NCBI GenBank assembly: GCA_963678375.2
Contig: CAXXQH010000001.1
Coordinates: 310,001 to 374,000, forward strand
Direction of reading: 5' to 3'
DNA length: 64,000 bases
From: JAEKNW01 sp963678375
GTDB taxonomy: Bacteria > Cloacimonadota > Cloacimonadia > Cloacimonadales > JAFGVF01
The translations under genes were made by a program, and so were the position numbers. The notes under the pieces are model-generated. The model made no database searches and was not told the origin of the DNA. It was given only the letters and a program-made list of their open reading frames with translations. How positions within the stretch are numbered: position 1 is the stretch's first letter; each line of letters starts with the position of its first letter. Shown one piece after another: positions 21,500 to 30,739 of the stretch.

Positions 21500-22684
21500 C
21501 TAATCTAATAAGTTTAAAAAAGGAGGTAACTCTGAATCAATTTCTGATTTATTTTCTGTTTCTTTTTCTTCAGTATCTTCTGTAGAGGCTTCTTCAGGTT
21601 TATCTAGCTTATTATGCAGTGAACCAAAACCTGTCATGCCTTTTGATACTCCGTAACCATCTAAATCAACATATTCATTCTTCTTGGCATATTTCTTCAT
21701 AGCAGGTGTGTTTTCAATAGTTTCATCATCAATTTCTAGACCTGTCGCTAAAACTGTAACTCTTATTTTGCCATCATACTCAGGATCACAAAAAAGACCA
21801 TTAATACATATTATGTTATTCCCAGTTTGACTAGTAATTGCATTACAAGCGTTTTCCAGTTCATTCATTTTCATATCAGTACCAGCAAAAATATTAATTA
21901 ATAGGGCTTTACATCCCGAAACTGAAATATCTCCTAATAGAGGATTTGTTATAGCTTCTTGAGCAGCAACGATAGCTCTATCTTCACCTTCTGCCTCTCC
22001 AGATCCTATCAAAGCATATCCCATGTTAGTCATAATAGTCTTTATATCAGAAAATTCAACATTTATATAACCAGTTTTTGTAATTATGTCAGAGATTGAT
22101 TTTACTCCGTTATGGATTATCATATCAGACTTTTTAAATCCTTCAAATACACCGATATCTGGATAATGCTCTAATATCTTATTATTGGGGATTACTAAAA
22201 GAGTGTCAACATTCTCTTTGAGATTACGTAAGCCAACTTCAGCATTTTCAATTCTAATTTTACCTTCATATGGGAATGGCCTTGAGACTACAGCCATAGT
22301 TAAGATATTCATCTCTTTAGCAGCTCTAGCTACAATAGGGATTGCACCAGTTCCTGTTCCTCCCCCCATACCTGCTACAAGAAAAATCAGGTCTGCTCCA
22401 GAAAGAGCCTCTTTAATCTCCTGGTAAGACTCCTCTGCTGCCTTTGCCCCCATTTCGGGAAGAGCACCAGCCCCCCTACCATGTGTAGCCTTTGGACCAA
22501 TTTGAATTAAATTTGGTGCAAGAGATTTCTTTAAATCTTGGACATCACTATTCATTGCAATGAACTCTACATTTTCTAATTTATTATTTATCATTGTGTT
22601 GATGGCATTACCACCAGCACCTCCAATTCCAACTATCTTAATCTGAGTTAAAACAAAATCTGAAGCTTCATTAATTTCAAACAT
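21500..22684 (-). CDS. ftsZ: Cell division GTPase FtsZ
   Basis: Tubulin-like GTPase that forms the Z-ring. 394 residues. The GTP-binding tubulin signature GMGGGTGTGAIP is present (about 104-115), with GGAGGNAINTM near the N-terminus and NVEFSDI near the T7 loop. An acidic variable linker (about 355-382) is followed by a C-terminal peptide ELPPFLNLL, which fits the FtsA-binding conserved tail. GAGGTG precedes the ATG. It is directly downstream of ftsA. Confidence 0.98.
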   Translation of the reverse strand: MFEINEASDFVLTQIKIVGIGGAGGNAINTMINNKLENVEFIAMNSDVQDLKKSLAPNLIQIGPKATHGRGAGALPEMGAKAAEESYQEIKEALSGADLIFLVAGMGGGTGTGAIPIVARAAKEMNILTMAVVSRPFPYEGKIRIENAEVGLRNLKENVDTLLVIPNNKILEHYPDIGVFEGFKKSDMIIHNGVKSISDIITKTGYINVEFSDIKTIMTNMGYALIGSGEAEGEDRAIVAAQEAITNPLLGDISVSGCKALLINIFAGTDMKMNELENACNAITSQTGNNIICINGLFCDPEYDGKIRVTVLATGLEIDDETIENTPAMKKYAKKNEYVDLDGYGVSKGMTGFGSLHNKLDKPEEASTEDTEEKETENKSEIDSELPPFLNLLD

Positions 22685-22696
22685 CTATACACCTCT

Positions 22697-23947
22697 TTAT
22701 TCAGAAAAGAATTTTTTGATTTCATTAATTATGGTTTTTATATTAAAAGTTTTTATACTCTTCTTGCTGGAAACATCGCAAGTTGTAGCACAATAACGTA
22801 ACATCCCTAAAGCTGTTGCACCTTCAAGTTTATTAAGAGCATCCATTTTCCCCGTTACTTTATCCATAATTGGATGAGCTATTTTTAGTGGTAAATTAAA
22901 GGTTTCTCTCGCAATACCTATATATGACTCTAAGTTACAAGCTCCACCTGTAAGCACCAAACCTGCCGATATCATTTCTGGCTTATAGTTCTTAACTAAG
23001 TCCTTGTAACAACTCTCTAATGAGTCTTGTATTCTTCTTTCAATAATTTCTTTAACTACCTGTAACTTAATCTTTTTTGTTATGTTTCGATCAAAAGTCC
23101 TGTATTCAATTTCTTTGTTAAAATCTTGTTTAGAATAATCTAACTGAGAAAATCCAATTTTTAAATCATAAGCCGTTTTAGGTAATGTTCGTAGTACTTT
23201 ATATAAATCTTTTGTAATCTCTTCGCTACCAACTAAAGTAACACTGATACCTCGGATATACTTCCTAGAAAAAATAATAGCATCTGAAATACCTTGGCCT
23301 ATATCTATCATAATACAACCTAGCTCTCTTTCTTGTTCTGAAAGAACTGCTAAAGCTGAAGCATAACTAGCTAAGACAAATGAATCAACTACATATCCAT
23401 TGATTTCAAAACACTTGTTAAAATTCTGTAAAACACTCTTTTGAGCTAAAATTGTTGTAATCTCTCCAGATAACTTAGTGCCTGAAAACATTAAGGGAAG
23501 TTTGTAATGTTCACTATTATTATCAATCAAGAAATATTTTGGTATTGTATGAATAATTTCATAATCCTCTAGACCAGTTTGCTTTAATACACTATTTTTC
23601 GCATCATCAAGAACTTGATCGATATGCTCTTGTTTTATTTCTGTAGATTTGCCCTCTGTCGATAAAGTTACCTTTCCTATTGCATCAAGATATTTTACAA
23701 AATCCCCAGAAACGCTAACAAACAGAGTTCTGATATCTGTGTTTGTAGATTCTTTTAGTTTATTAAATGCTTCTTTAATTGCTTCAGATAGGTCTTTGAT
23801 ATCAATTACCTTACCTTTCTGAAGTCCCAATGTTTGAGCCTGACCTACTCCTTTTATATCAATATTATTGTCAGAAAAAACTTCAGCTGTTACAGCTAAA
23901 ATCTTCGAAGTACCTATATCAACAACAGTTACTATTTTACTTCCCAT
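22697..23947 (-). CDS. ftsA: Cell division protein FtsA
   Basis: Actin-like membrane tether of FtsZ. 416 residues. The phosphate-1 VDIGTSKILA, phosphate-2 IDIGQGISDAI and adenosine LTGGACNLE motifs of the FtsA/actin ATPase fold are visible. The last residues (NEIKKFFSE) form a short amphipathic helix suited to membrane targeting. It lies between ftsQ and ftsZ, the classic order. Confidence 0.96.
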   Translation of the reverse strand: MGSKIVTVVDIGTSKILAVTAEVFSDNNIDIKGVGQAQTLGLQKGKVIDIKDLSEAIKEAFNKLKESTNTDIRTLFVSVSGDFVKYLDAIGKVTLSTEGKSTEIKQEHIDQVLDDAKNSVLKQTGLEDYEIIHTIPKYFLIDNNSEHYKLPLMFSGTKLSGEITTILAQKSVLQNFNKCFEINGYVVDSFVLASYASALAVLSEQERELGCIMIDIGQGISDAIIFSRKYIRGISVTLVGSEEITKDLYKVLRTLPKTAYDLKIGFSQLDYSKQDFNKEIEYRTFDRNITKKIKLQVVKEIIERRIQDSLESCYKDLVKNYKPEMISAGLVLTGGACNLESYIGIARETFNLPLKIAHPIMDKVTGKMDALNKLEGATALGMLRYCATTCDVSSKKSIKTFNIKTIINEIKKFFSE

Positions 23948-23957
23948 TTTATCTCCG

Positions 23958-24725
23958 TTAAAAATCTGCTTTTCGTGTTACTATCTGATCTTTATAACTT
24001 AAATCAATATATAATCCAGAAGTGAATGAATTATTATAACTTAAAAAAAGGTCAATCTTTTCACTAATATTATCTTTGCCAAAATATACAATATTTCCTC
24101 TTAATATCTCTCTAAAATAAACTTTATTATCGATTATGAAAACATCAGATATTTTCTCCTGGAAATCTTGTCTTACCTGCAATACTTCTAGCAAATAATC
24201 ATTCATCTTCATAGTTAAACTATCACTTATAACACTGCCAATCTTAAAATCAGATGACTTTAGTTTTGTCGTTATTATTGGTAAAGATCTTTTCAAGTAG
24301 CCATAGTTAACACGTTCTAATATTTTAAGTTCTTTTGTAGTATAATAATTTTTCCCATCTGTAAAATTTACTATTGCAAATGGCTTTTCCATTAAATACT
24401 TAACTTTTAAGCTGCTTAATATTCTTCTTTTTATATCAATTTCTGATATTATTGGATATCTTGTCATAAGACTATCAGATATCAATTCTAAGTCTAATCT
24501 ATAAAGATTGATTCCGAAATAAGCTGATAAATCTTGTTCAAGATGATAACTCAACCTTTCAGATTCTCCATCAATACTAATTTTTTCAAGTTTTAAAAGG
24601 TCAGTTCTTTTAATTATTTCAAAAGAAGCTGACACTGTTAGTACAATCAATACTATAGAGAGAAAGAAATAGATAAAGTATCTTCTAGTACCTCTTACAA
24701 AAGTACTTCTTGAAGTTTTACTCAT
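23958..24725 (-). CDS. ftsQ: Cell division protein FtsQ/DivIB
   Basis: 255 residues with a basic cytoplasmic N-terminus (RSTFVRGTRR), a single membrane helix (about 16-35) and an extracytoplasmic POTRA-like region. This begins LEKISIDGESERLSYHLEQ and is followed by the beta domain. Sequence identity in this family is always low; topology and position between murC and ftsA make the call. It is part of the FtsQLB divisome link. Confidence 0.9.
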   Translation of the reverse strand: MSKTSRSTFVRGTRRYFIYFFLSIVLIVLTVSASFEIIKRTDLLKLEKISIDGESERLSYHLEQDLSAYFGINLYRLDLELISDSLMTRYPIISEIDIKRRILSSLKVKYLMEKPFAIVNFTDGKNYYTTKELKILERVNYGYLKRSLPIITTKLKSSDFKIGSVISDSLTMKMNDYLLEVLQVRQDFQEKISDVFIIDNKVYFREILRGNIVYFGKDNISEKIDLFLSYNNSFTSGLYIDLSYKDQIVTRKADF

Positions 24726-24730
24726 TAAGA

Positions 24731-26104
24731 CTATTCCTCATTCAGTCTGGATATTATCCTTTCTCCAAATTCATAAATTCTTCCAGCACCCATAGTAATA
24801 AATATATCATCTTCTTCTAGAGTATCAAGCACTTTATTAATAATTTCTTCTTCATTTTCTATATAAGTAACATTTTTATGGCCTGAATGCCTTGCTTCAT
24901 CAGCGATTAATTCACCAGTAACACCTTCAATAGGCAGTTCTCTCGCAGGATAAATTGGTGCAATAAGTAACTTATCACAAGAAAAAAAAGCTCGTCCAAA
25001 TTCTTCAGCAAAATCTCTTGTTCGAGAATAAAGATGTGGTTGAAAGAGAACGACAATTCTTCTATTAGTAGAATCTCTAAAGCCATCAAGTGTAGCCATT
25101 ATCTCAGTTGGATGATGAGCATAATCATCAAAAAATGATATTCCCTTATAGGTCCCTTTGTTTTCAAATCTTCTATATACCCCTTTATATTCGTACAATC
25201 CTTCTTGAATCATATTAAAAGGAATATCTAATTCTAAACCAACTGAACATGCCATAAGAGAGTTTAAAATATTATGTTTTCCTGTAACTTGAAGTTTAAT
25301 TCTTCCCATCTTATAACTCTTATAGATCAAATCATAAGAACTTGTGAAGTTAATCATTTCAATATTTTCTGCTCTAACATCAGCTTGTTTAGAAAATCCA
25401 TAAGTAATCACATTCTTGGATATTTCAGGAAGGACAGACTGAACCCCTTTATCATCTAAACATGCGATAACTGAACCAAAAAAAGGAACTTTATCAACAT
25501 AAGTCATAAAAGCAGACTTGATATCATCCAAATTCCTGTAGCAATCTAGATGATCAGCATCGATATTAGTAATTCCAGCTATAATTGGAGATAAGGTAAG
25601 AAATGAATGGTCGTATTCATCAGCTTCAACGACTATGTATTTACCAGACCCCATAAGATTATTAGAACCAAAATTCTTTACTTTCCCTCCAACAATAATG
25701 GTTGGTTCAAGTTTAGCTTTTTCTAGCATAATACCTACCATGGAAGTAGTAGTTGTTTTACCATGAGTACCAGCTATACCAATACTAAAACTCATTCTAG
25801 TAATCTCAGCTAACATTTCAGCTCTTCTTATTACAGGAATTCTTAGCTTTTTAGCAGTTATAACTTCTAGATTATCATCTTTAACAGCAGATGACCTTAC
25901 CACAACATCAACTTCACCAATGTTTTCTGGAGCATGGCCTTCTACAATACTAATACCAATATCTTCTAAATGTTGGGTTATCTCACTCTTCTTCATATCT
26001 GAGCCAGAGATAGTTAATCCTTGATTATGAAGGAGTTCAGCAATACTACTCATGCCAATTCCTCCTATTCCTACAAAATGTATTTTCTTTGTTCTTCCAA
26101 GCAT
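24731..26104 (-). CDS. murC: UDP-N-acetylmuramate-L-alanine ligase MurC
   Basis: Adds L-Ala to UDP-MurNAc. 457 residues. GIGGIGMSSIAELL (nucleotide sugar-binding), the ATP P-loop GTHGKTTTTSM, the EADEYDHSF motif and DDYAHHPTEI near the C-terminal domain are all diagnostic. The start overlaps the murG stop as TAATG. A frame-shifted reading of part of this gene is a shadow and not reported. Confidence 0.97.
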   Translation of the reverse strand: MLGRTKKIHFVGIGGIGMSSIAELLHNQGLTISGSDMKKSEITQHLEDIGISIVEGHAPENIGEVDVVVRSSAVKDDNLEVITAKKLRIPVIRRAEMLAEITRMSFSIGIAGTHGKTTTTSMVGIMLEKAKLEPTIIVGGKVKNFGSNNLMGSGKYIVVEADEYDHSFLTLSPIIAGITNIDADHLDCYRNLDDIKSAFMTYVDKVPFFGSVIACLDDKGVQSVLPEISKNVITYGFSKQADVRAENIEMINFTSSYDLIYKSYKMGRIKLQVTGKHNILNSLMACSVGLELDIPFNMIQEGLYEYKGVYRRFENKGTYKGISFFDDYAHHPTEIMATLDGFRDSTNRRIVVLFQPHLYSRTRDFAEEFGRAFFSCDKLLIAPIYPARELPIEGVTGELIADEARHSGHKNVTYIENEEEIINKVLDTLEEDDIFITMGAGRIYEFGERIISRLNEE

Positions 26105-27177
26105 TAGTGTTCCTTATTCATAGTTTCAATTATTGTATTAACAATTGTATCTACAGCTTTTATGTGGACACAGTCATTAAATCTTGATTTATAGTCATTA
26201 TAGTTATCACTCAGCTTATCTATTTCTGTGATTAGAGTTTTAAAGTCAAGATTATTTTGTTCTAAAGTTATAGCTATTTTTTTTGCTGTTTGCTCCATAG
26301 CATTTTTGTACTGGTGATTCTCTGCTGCTGTAGGCAATGGAATTAAGATTGCAGGAATCTTTTTGGCCTCTAATTCTGCTATAGTAATGGCTCCAGAACG
26401 ACAAATAGCTATATGGGATATATTATAAAGTGCATCAATATCGTAAGAAAATCCAAACATTAAAAGGCCTTTTTTATCTTTATGGACTTCATTAAATTTA
26501 TCTAGGTTATTAACACCTAGCTGCCAAATTATATTATATTTTTCTAGTAAATCATCAAGAAGAATACTGATTAGTTGATTCAAAAATTGAGAACCTTGAC
26601 TCCCCCCAATCACAAAAATTGTTTTTTTTGAATCATCAAAAGATTTATCACGCATATCAGCTAGTCTTTGCGAATCCACTAATTTTTTATTTATTGGGTT
26701 TCCACTATATATAATATTTGTATTCTTTAAATACTTTTTTGCATCTTTCTGACCTACAAAAACAGTCTTTGCTTCTTTTTCTAATGCTCTGGTTGTTAGT
26801 CCTGGATAGCTATTTTGTTCTTGTAAGAAATAAGGTATTCTTTGTCCTCTAGCTACAAATCCAGAAGGACCACTTACGAAACCACCACAACCAATATAAG
26901 CATCAGGTTTGAACTGCTTAAAAATTCGCTTAACTTTATAAATACTTATGAAAAGTTTGAAAGGGAATAATAAGTGTTTGAAAGTGAAACTACGATAAAG
27001 CTTTTGCACATTGATAGCTTTAAAATCAATTCCTTTATTACTTACAATTTTCTCCTCCATACTACTACTGTTTCCAATAAATAGCACTGTATGGCCTTTT
27101 GCTATTAACTCTTCAGATATACTAATAGCAGGCATGATATGTCCGCCTGTTCCTCCAGCTGATATTATAAATTTCAT
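26104..27177 (-). CDS. murG: Lipid II synthase glycosyltransferase MurG
   Basis: Transfers GlcNAc to lipid I. 357 residues. The N-terminal GGTGGHIMPA motif is diagnostic, with GGFVSGP and a donor-domain GGSQGSQ then ICRSGAITIAE near residues 190-270. It overlaps the ftsW stop by 4 nt (ATGA) and murC by 1 nt, so translation is probably coupled. Confidence 0.97.
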   Translation of the reverse strand: MKFIISAGGTGGHIMPAISISEELIAKGHTVLFIGNSSSMEEKIVSNKGIDFKAINVQKLYRSFTFKHLLFPFKLFISIYKVKRIFKQFKPDAYIGCGGFVSGPSGFVARGQRIPYFLQEQNSYPGLTTRALEKEAKTVFVGQKDAKKYLKNTNIIYSGNPINKKLVDSQRLADMRDKSFDDSKKTIFVIGGSQGSQFLNQLISILLDDLLEKYNIIWQLGVNNLDKFNEVHKDKKGLLMFGFSYDIDALYNISHIAICRSGAITIAELEAKKIPAILIPLPTAAENHQYKNAMEQTAKKIAITLEQNNLDFKTLITEIDKLSDNYNDYKSRFNDCVHIKAVDTIVNTIIETMNKEH

Positions 27178-28310
27178 TTTACTATTCCTTCTCTTGCTAA
27201 AATATTTAATATTATTGCTAGACTAAAAGTATCCATCAAGAAGGCAGAACCACCATAGCTAATAAATGGTAGCGAAACACCTGTAGAGGGAAGTGTAGAG
27301 ATAGCAACACCTATATTTACGATAACTGTTAGAATAAAATTTAAACTTAAGCCTAGAGCAAAGAATCTCTTATAAGGGTCATGGACTTTACTAGACAATA
27401 TAAAAAGCCGAAAAAAGAGAGCAAAGAAAATGGCAACAATTATTGAAGATATAATAAATCCATATTCTTCTCCAATGAAAGAAAAGATGTAATCAGTATC
27501 AGCTTCAGGAACAAAATTACGTGCAGCTGAACCGAAATCTGACTTTGTCCCCCATAATCCTCCTGCAGAAAGAGCCCCTAAACTCTCGACAATCTGTCTT
27601 TCTTTGTCTGCAGTCACTTCAACTTCATTACGTTGAGGATTTAATAACAGGTATTTAGAATATACTTTTAGCCTCTCAAATCTATAACTTTGACCAAATG
27701 TAAAAATACCTATAACTAGTGTTAATCCAATTAGCAAAGTTGATAAGACTATTTTGAGTTTTAATTCAGCTAGAAAAAGCATAACGAATAGAGCTGAAAC
27801 TGTTATTAAAATTATACTCAAATGAGGTTCTTTTAATATTAGATACATTGAGATTAAGAAGAATATGATGAATTTTAATGACTTGATCGCAAATTGTTTA
27901 AGCTCATTTTTAGCAATAAGTTCCTGATATTTAGCTATATAAATCGAAAGAGAACTAATAATAATGATTCTAGTGTAATAACTTGGTTGAAAGGTAAAGA
28001 AAATTAGATTTAAGCTTCTCTTAGCACCCAGAATTTCCTTACCAAAAACTAAAACTGCAACCAGTAAGGCTGAAGAAATAATATAATGGATATTCTCATA
28101 TTTTCTAAAAATCTCAACATTACCTCTTCTAACAAAAGCAAATAAAACCATCCATGATAATGGAGCAAAGACAAATCCTTGTTTCTTTAATGAGCTTAAA
28201 CTATTAGCCTTGGAATAATACATCAAAGTAATTAGACCTATGAATGTTAAAATAACATAAAGTAGTCCAGCATATTTATCTATCTTTCTAAATCTATAGT
28301 TATCTTTCAT
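27174..28310 (-). CDS. ftsW: SEDS peptidoglycan polymerase FtsW
   Basis: 378 residues, about ten membrane helices. SEDS hallmarks are ALSAGGLWG, FVPEADTDYIFSFIGEEYG and LPFISYGGSAF. It polymerises lipid II at the septum with FtsI. Located between murD and murG, the standard place. Confidence 0.96.
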   Translation of the reverse strand: MKDNYRFRKIDKYAGLLYVILTFIGLITLMYYSKANSLSSLKKQGFVFAPLSWMVLFAFVRRGNVEIFRKYENIHYIISSALLVAVLVFGKEILGAKRSLNLIFFTFQPSYYTRIIIISSLSIYIAKYQELIAKNELKQFAIKSLKFIIFFLISMYLILKEPHLSIILITVSALFVMLFLAELKLKIVLSTLLIGLTLVIGIFTFGQSYRFERLKVYSKYLLLNPQRNEVEVTADKERQIVESLGALSAGGLWGTKSDFGSAARNFVPEADTDYIFSFIGEEYGFIISSIIVAIFFALFFRLFILSSKVHDPYKRFFALGLSLNFILTVIVNIGVAISTLPSTGVSLPFISYGGSAFLMDTFSLAIILNILAREGIVK

Positions 28311-29630
28311 TTATACCAAACTCTTGACAATAGATTTAAATGTTTCACCACGATGTTCATAGTTTTTAAAAGCATCATAACTAGCACAAGCTGGAGATAG
28401 CAGGACTATATCACCTTTTTGAGAATCTTGATAAGCTTTTTTTACTGCATCTTCAAGATCTTGGCAAGCGACAAGTGGGGAAAAGCTCTTAAATTGTTCT
28501 AACATTTTATTTTTTGTTTCACCAATAAGATATATTTTTTTAGCATAAATATCTAGGTGCTCAAGTAAAATAGAGAAATCTTCACCCTTATCAGAACCTC
28601 CCATTATTATTCTAATCCTTTGTTTAAAAGCACTTAGAGCATACTTAACTGAATCAGTATTAGTAGCCTTTGAATCATTCACGAAGGTAACGCCATTAAT
28701 ATCTGCAACATGCTCTAGCCTATGAGATAAACCTTTAAATCTTGTAAAAGCTCTTTGTATTTCATCATTATCTAGACTAATTGAAAGACTTTCTAAAACA
28801 AGCATAGTAGCCATAATGTTGAGAATATTATGCTCACCTCTAAGAGAAGTTTTGGTCATATCAATCTTTAATCTTGAAGATTTTAGAATATTATTATTAA
28901 TTCTAATTTCACTATCTTCTTTTAAACTAAATCTTCTAATTCTTGAAGGGATAAGATTTATAAAATTATTAATTTTATGATCTGTATCGAAAATTATAGC
29001 TATATCATCCTCGGATTGTTGCTTGAAAATATTGAATTTAGCCAGGGCATAAGCATCGAAGGATTCATACCTATTCAAGTGATCAGGAGTAATATTGAGT
29101 AGAACTGCTATTTCTGGCTTAAAAGTACTCACTAGGTCAAGTTGGAAACTGCTCAACTCAAGAATTACATAATCAAAAGCATATTTTTCAATGGGTAAAC
29201 TTGTGAAAGCAATACCGATGTTTCCACCTAAAGCAACCTTGATATTTAACTCGTTCAAAATATGAAAGATAAGTGAAACAGTAGTACTTTTGCCATTAGA
29301 GCCTGTTACTGCTATAATTTTAGTTGAAGGATGTTTTATTCTAAAACCAAACTCAATCTCACTCATCAACTCATTTCCATTTTTTCTTAATTTTTCTATA
29401 ATTGGGACATTAAGTGGTATCCCAGGAGAAACAATAACTTGAGGGTATTCAAGTATTCTATCACTGTGGCCACCAAACTCATAATCCATGCCAGAAAGGT
29501 CTGAAGGGTCTATTTCACAAGCTTCCATACTTTTATACTCAGAGATAAAAACTTGGAATCCCATTTTTTTAGCCTTTAAGGCAGCAGATAAACCACTGCG
29601 AGCGATTCCTAAAACTCCAATTTTTTTCAT
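28311..29630 (-). CDS. murD: UDP-MurNAc-L-Ala D-glutamate ligase MurD
   Basis: Adds D-Glu to UDP-MurNAc-L-Ala. 439 residues. N-terminal GIARSGLSAA, ATP loop GSNGKSTTVSLI, NITPDHLNRY and NDSKATNTDS are family motifs. LLSPACASYDAFKNYEHRG, near the C-terminus, is also MurD-specific. A 1-nt gap separates it from ftsW. Confidence 0.97.
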   Translation of the reverse strand: MKKIGVLGIARSGLSAALKAKKMGFQVFISEYKSMEACEIDPSDLSGMDYEFGGHSDRILEYPQVIVSPGIPLNVPIIEKLRKNGNELMSEIEFGFRIKHPSTKIIAVTGSNGKSTTVSLIFHILNELNIKVALGGNIGIAFTSLPIEKYAFDYVILELSSFQLDLVSTFKPEIAVLLNITPDHLNRYESFDAYALAKFNIFKQQSEDDIAIIFDTDHKINNFINLIPSRIRRFSLKEDSEIRINNNILKSSRLKIDMTKTSLRGEHNILNIMATMLVLESLSISLDNDEIQRAFTRFKGLSHRLEHVADINGVTFVNDSKATNTDSVKYALSAFKQRIRIIMGGSDKGEDFSILLEHLDIYAKKIYLIGETKNKMLEQFKSFSPLVACQDLEDAVKKAYQDSQKGDIVLLSPACASYDAFKNYEHRGETFKSIVKSLV

Positions 29631-29638
29631 ATCATAAC

Positions 29639-30739
29639 CTACCTAAGTTTTATTGTACTCAAACCAATCACTAGTAGTAAGATAGTAATAATCCAAAATC
29701 GAACAACTATCTTTGATTCAGCAAATCCTTGCATTTCATAGTGATGGTGAAGTGGAGCCATTTTGAATATTCTTCGTCCAACTCCGAACTTGTTTTTTGT
29801 GTATTTAAAATATCTTACTTGAATAATAACAGACATAGCTTCAGCTATAAATACAAATCCTACAATTGCTAAAAAAATCTGTTCTCTAAGAAGAATAGAT
29901 AACATAGCTAGAATACCTCCCAGAGGTAAAGAGCCTGTGTCTCCCATAAATATCTCTGCAGGTCGGCAATTATACCACAAGAACCCTATAAGAGTTCCTA
30001 CTAAAGCAGCGATAAAAACTGTTAATTCGCCAGCTTTAGGTATAAAACCTAGATTTAAGTAATCTGCATAGTTTATATTACCTTTTAAATAGGACATAAT
30101 TCCTAAACCAAAGGCAACTATTGCAGATATCCCTTCAGCTAGACCATCCAATCCATTGGTTAAGTTTACTGCATTGGAAGTTCCTACTACAATAAATATC
30201 ACTACTGGAATAAAAGCAATACCAAGATATATAGCAGTATGTTTTAAGAAAGGTAAATCGATATAAGCTAAGTAATCTATGTCATTACTAAAGTATAAAA
30301 ACATGGCTATCATTAAAGAAACACTCACTTGTCCCATAAGTTTATACTTTGGTATCAATCCTTTTTTTGATTTGGCAAAATTTTTTAGATAATCATCTAC
30401 AAAACCAAAAATACCTAGCCAGAAGGTAGTTAAATACATCATCCAGATATAAGAATTATCCCACCTACTCCATAAAAGAGATGAGCCAAGTAGACCTGTT
30501 AGAATTATCAATCCACCCATTGTAGGAGTACCTTGTTTTGCATGATGTCTATCAGGCATATCCTCATCAATGGTTTCTACTGCAAGGTGGTTTTTCAAGA
30601 TTCTAATGATTGCTGGTCCAAATAAATAGCTGAATATTAAGGCAGTTATAAAAGCACCAGCTGACCTAAATGTGACATAGGTAAAAACCCTTAATGGGTT
30701 AAAATTTTCGATATACTGACTAAGTAGATGATATAACAC
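29639..30739 (-). CDS. mraY: Phospho-MurNAc-pentapeptide translocase MraY
   Basis: Makes lipid I on undecaprenyl phosphate. 366 residues, about ten membrane helices. Conserved motifs are FVDDYLKN (catalytic Asp pair), NLTNGLDGLAEG, FMGDTGSLPLGG and PLHHHYE. The start overlaps the murEF stop by 1 nt. Confidence 0.98.
   Translation of the reverse strand: MLYHLLSQYIENFNPLRVFTYVTFRSAGAFITALIFSYLFGPAIIRILKNHLAVETIDEDMPDRHHAKQGTPTMGGLIILTGLLGSSLLWSRWDNSYIWMMYLTTFWLGIFGFVDDYLKNFAKSKKGLIPKYKLMGQVSVSLMIAMFLYFSNDIDYLAYIDLPFLKHTAIYLGIAFIPVVIFIVVGTSNAVNLTNGLDGLAEGISAIVAFGLGIMSYLKGNINYADYLNLGFIPKAGELTVFIAALVGTLIGFLWYNCRPAEIFMGDTGSLPLGGILAMLSILLREQIFLAIVGFVFIAEAMSVIIQVRYFKYTKNKFGVGRRIFKMAPLHHHYEMQGFAESKIVVRFWIITILLLVIGLSTIKLR

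Noticed and set aside
24907..25089. 60-codon frame in murC, and similar frames in purH, ftsI and murEF
   Set aside because: Shadows of real genes in other frames.
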